Source: Ulvibacterium sp. (GTDB taxonomy: Bacteria; Bacteroidota; Bacteroidia; Flavobacteriales; Flavobacteriaceae). Taken from it: 64,000 bases of DNA. The stretch covers positions 372,001 through 436,000 of the forward strand of contig NZ_JANQOO010000010.1 in NCBI RefSeq assembly GCF_028285715.1. Reading direction: 5' to 3'. The position numbers were made by a program, and so were the translations under genes. A model generated the notes under the pieces. The model saw nothing but the letters and a program-made list of their open reading frames with translations. It ran no database searches and was not told the DNA's origin. Positions within the stretch are counted from its first letter, which is position 1. Each line of letters starts with the position of its first letter. Shown one piece after another: positions 62,053 to 64,000 of the stretch.

Positions 62053-64000
62053 ATGTTAATGGGCGAAAACATTTATCTGTTCATGATTATCGCTCTTGCT
62101 GTGCTGGCCATCACGGATCTGGTGGTAGGTGTAAGCAATGATGCCGTCAACTTTTTAAACTCAGCGATAGGCTCTAAGGCCATTTCCTTTAGGACCATTA
62201 TGATTGTTGCGAGTGTTGGCATTGCCTTTGGGGCAATGTCTTCAAGCGGCATGATGGAAGTGGCAAGAAAAGGAATATTTAACCCTGGGGAATTTGTGTT
62301 TGCCGAAATCATGATCATATTTATGGCCGTCATGATTACCGATATCCTTTTGTTGGATTTCTTCAACACCTTGGGTATGCCAACTTCCACTACGGTATCT
62401 ATCGTATTTGAATTGTTAGGTGCCGCCGTGGCTATTTCATTGATAAAAATTACGGCATTAGGTGGTGGGTTCGTTGATTTGGGTACGTATATCAACACTG
62501 AAAAAGCGACCGAGATTATTTTGGGCATCCTACTTTCGGTGGTAGTTGCCTTTTCCGTAGGTGCCTTTGTCCAATTTGCCTCACGTTTGCTTATTTCCTT
62601 TAAATTCAAGGAAAGACCCAAATGGATCGGGGCCATATTTGGTGGATTGGCCATTACATCCATAGTTTATTTCATCATAGTTAAAGGATTAAAAAGCGCC
62701 GATATTTTTGATCCTATCATTCTTGAGCACATTAGCTCTAATCCATTCCTCTTTATTCTTGAAAACTTTGTGGTCTGGACATTTATCTCGTGGTTGATTA
62801 CTTCATTTTTTAAACTTAACATATACACCATAATCATTGTTCTCGGCACCTTCGCGTTGGCTATGGCTTTTGCGGGAAACGATCTGGTAAATTTTATTGG
62901 TGTTCCCTTGGCCGCACTTGAGTCGTATACGAGTTGGAGCCAAGCTGGGGTAACTGCTGAACAGTATACCATGGAAAGCCTGTCGCAAGCCGTGAGGACA
63001 CCGACATTGCTTCTATTGCTATCCGGGGTCATTATGGTCATTACCCTTTGGTTTTCTTCTAAGGCAAGAAATGTGGTGAAAACCAGCGTAGACCTTTCAA
63101 GACAAGATGAGGGAGAAGAACGCTTCCAACCCAATTTCCTTTCCAGGCAAATTGTGAAATTTTCCATAAAGGCTACAGAAAACTTCTCAGGTATTCTGCC
63201 AATCTCCCTTAGATCCAAAATAGACAAGCGTTTTGAGAAGCCTTATGTGTATATTCCTAAAGTCCGGGCCCAAGATCTTCCAGCATTCGATTTGGTAAGG
63301 GCCTCCGTAAACCTTATGGTAGCCAGCGTGCTAATATCTATAGCAACTTCGATGAAATTGCCTTTGTCTACCACTTATGTCACTTTTATGGTAGCAATGG
63401 GCACCTCTCTGGCCGATAGGGCTTGGGGACCAGAAAGTGCGGTTTACCGTGTTGCCGGCGTGCTCAATGTAATAGGTGGATGGTTCTTCACGGCCATAAG
63501 TGCTTTTACGGCTGCGGCAATAATAGCATACCTTATTCATTTGGGGGGAATTGTAGCCATAGTGATTTTGCTCATTACCGCCTTTTTGCTCATTGGAAAA
63601 AATTACCTTTCCCACACAAAAAAAGTAAAGGAAAATAAGATTGAGGAAAGACTGCAAAAAGCGGAAAGCAGTTCTATAAAGGAACTAATTGAAGAAAGTG
63701 CGGACAACATTGCACTTACTATGAAAAGAGCCAACAAAATATATACCTATTGCATTGATGGTCTAGCAAAGCACGACATAGAACGATTGAAAAAAAGTAG
63801 ACGAAGTATCTCCAAATTGGATAAGGAGGTAGAAGAATTAAAGGATAATATCTTTTATTTTATTAAGAACTTGGATGAATCAAGTGTAGGGACAAGTAAT
63901 TTTTACATTACCATGTTAAACTACCTGGAAGATATGACCCAATCTTTGGAGTATATTTCCAAGGCTGGATATAAACACGTGAACAACAATCATAAAAAAC
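62053..64000 (+). CDS. PiT-family inorganic phosphate transporter with PhoU-like tail (3' end cut)
   Basis: The frame runs open from the ATG at 62053 (MLMGENIYLF; ATG at 62059 also possible) to the window end, 649 codons. Two PiT signatures are visible: GVSNDAVNFLNSAIGSKA near residue 26 and AFAGNDLVNFIGVPLAALESY near residue 276, each at the head of a half of the inverted-repeat transporter. After the last membrane helices (about residue 520) a charged helical region (ELIEESADNIALTMKRANKIY, RLKKSRRSISKLDKEVEELKDN) resembles PhoU domains. It imports phosphate or metal-phosphate with Na+ or H+. The true stop lies beyond the window. Confidence 0.93.
   Translation, partial: MLMGENIYLFMIIALAVLAITDLVVGVSNDAVNFLNSAIGSKAISFRTIMIVASVGIAFGAMSSSGMMEVARKGIFNPGEFVFAEIMIIFMAVMITDILLLDFFNTLGMPTSTTVSIVFELLGAAVAISLIKITALGGGFVDLGTYINTEKATEIILGILLSVVVAFSVGAFVQFASRLLISFKFKERPKWIGAIFGGLAITSIVYFIIVKGLKSADIFDPIILEHISSNPFLFILENFVVWTFISWLITSFFKLNIYTIIIVLGTFALAMAFAGNDLVNFIGVPLAALESYTSWSQAGVTAEQYTMESLSQAVRTPTLLLLLSGVIMVITLWFSSKARNVVKTSVDLSRQDEGEERFQPNFLSRQIVKFSIKATENFSGILPISLRSKIDKRFEKPYVYIPKVRAQDLPAFDLVRASVNLMVASVLISIATSMKLPLSTTYVTFMVAMGTSLADRAWGPESAVYRVAGVLNVIGGWFFTAISAFTAAAIIAYLIHLGGIVAIVILLITAFLLIGKNYLSHTKKVKENKIEERLQKAESSSIKELIEESADNIALTMKRANKIYTYCIDGLAKHDIERLKKSRRSISKLDKEVEELKDNIFYFIKNLDESSVGTSNFYITMLNYLEDMTQSLEYISKAGYKHVNNNHKK

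Noticed and set aside
62073-63227. Two long minus-strand frames (196 and 186 codons)
   Set aside because: They are antisense shadows of the PiT transporter, whose frame has two clear family signatures.

Overview
The window looks like chromosomal DNA of a marine-type member of the Flavobacteriaceae (Bacteroidota). The evidence is: TAnnTTTG promoter elements instead of E. coli-type boxes; families largely confined to this phylum (DUF5916, DUF3078, carboxypeptidase-like regulatory domain proteins, AraC regulators with a multi-TM N-terminus, an RND pump fused to a TolC domain, the Cys-rich FeoB companion); many TTG/GTG starts; and carotenoid genes. Coding density is high, and there is no rRNA, CRISPR array, insertion sequence or prophage. 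Two genes are cut by the window edges: a CobN-like protein at the left and a PiT phosphate transporter at the right.

Layout. 1-9.6 kb: an exported, membrane-anchored CobN-like chelatase, a CIA30 protein, a DUF5916 outer-membrane protein, then a membrane-tethered AraC regulator followed by a CPBP intramembrane protease. 9.7-12.7 kb (minus): cobU-cobT-cobS-cobC, the complete nucleotide-loop assembly set for cobalamin. 13-20.2 kb: a CocE-type hydrolase, tRNA-Asn with its own promoter and terminator, the site-2 protease RseP, a SCO copper chaperone, and feoA-feoB plus the Cys-rich Feo companion. 20.3-24.8 kb: a carboxypeptidase-like domain protein, then an ECF sigma / HEAT-repeat anti-sigma / two DUF4097 protein operon. 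24.9-32 kb (minus): DUF423, an SDR and its TetR regulator sharing one operator type, DUF2141, a second AraC-CPBP pair and an S9 peptidase. 32.2-39.7 kb: a metal homeostasis block (His-rich exported protein, CzcA/CusA-TolC fusion and lipoprotein adaptor, convergent with a DtxR-ZIP operon). 40.1-42.3 kb: lycopene cyclase and a polyprenyl diphosphate synthase. 42.4-50.1 kb: a second ECF sigma unit and a TetR-TolC-adaptor-RND multidrug operon closed by a strong hairpin. 50.2-61.6 kb: housekeeping genes (aspS, ClC, cold shock protein, tadA, dxs, dgt) mixed with small envelope proteins. 62-64 kb: the phosphate transporter.

Functional links. The dominant theme is metal and envelope homeostasis: ferrous iron uptake, divalent metal efflux and ZIP transport under a DtxR regulator, copper delivery, corrinoid assembly and two RND systems. 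The dxs, polyprenyl synthase and lycopene cyclase genes belong to one route (MEP pathway to carotenoids and quinones) although they are spread over 17 kb. Regulatory DNA is readable in several places: a 15-bp perfect inverted repeat over the dtxR promoter, a TetR operator used twice, a dyad in front of the multidrug operon, and four hexamers at an exact 11-bp period upstream of the phosphate transporter.

The best candidate for an undescribed arrangement is the pairing, twice in this window and in the same order and orientation, of a multi-TM AraC-family regulator with a CPBP-family intramembrane protease. The internal signal peptide inside the RND-TolC fusion and the exported CobN-like protein also deserve attention. 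All functional calls rest on reading the sequence and family knowledge; no database search was run.
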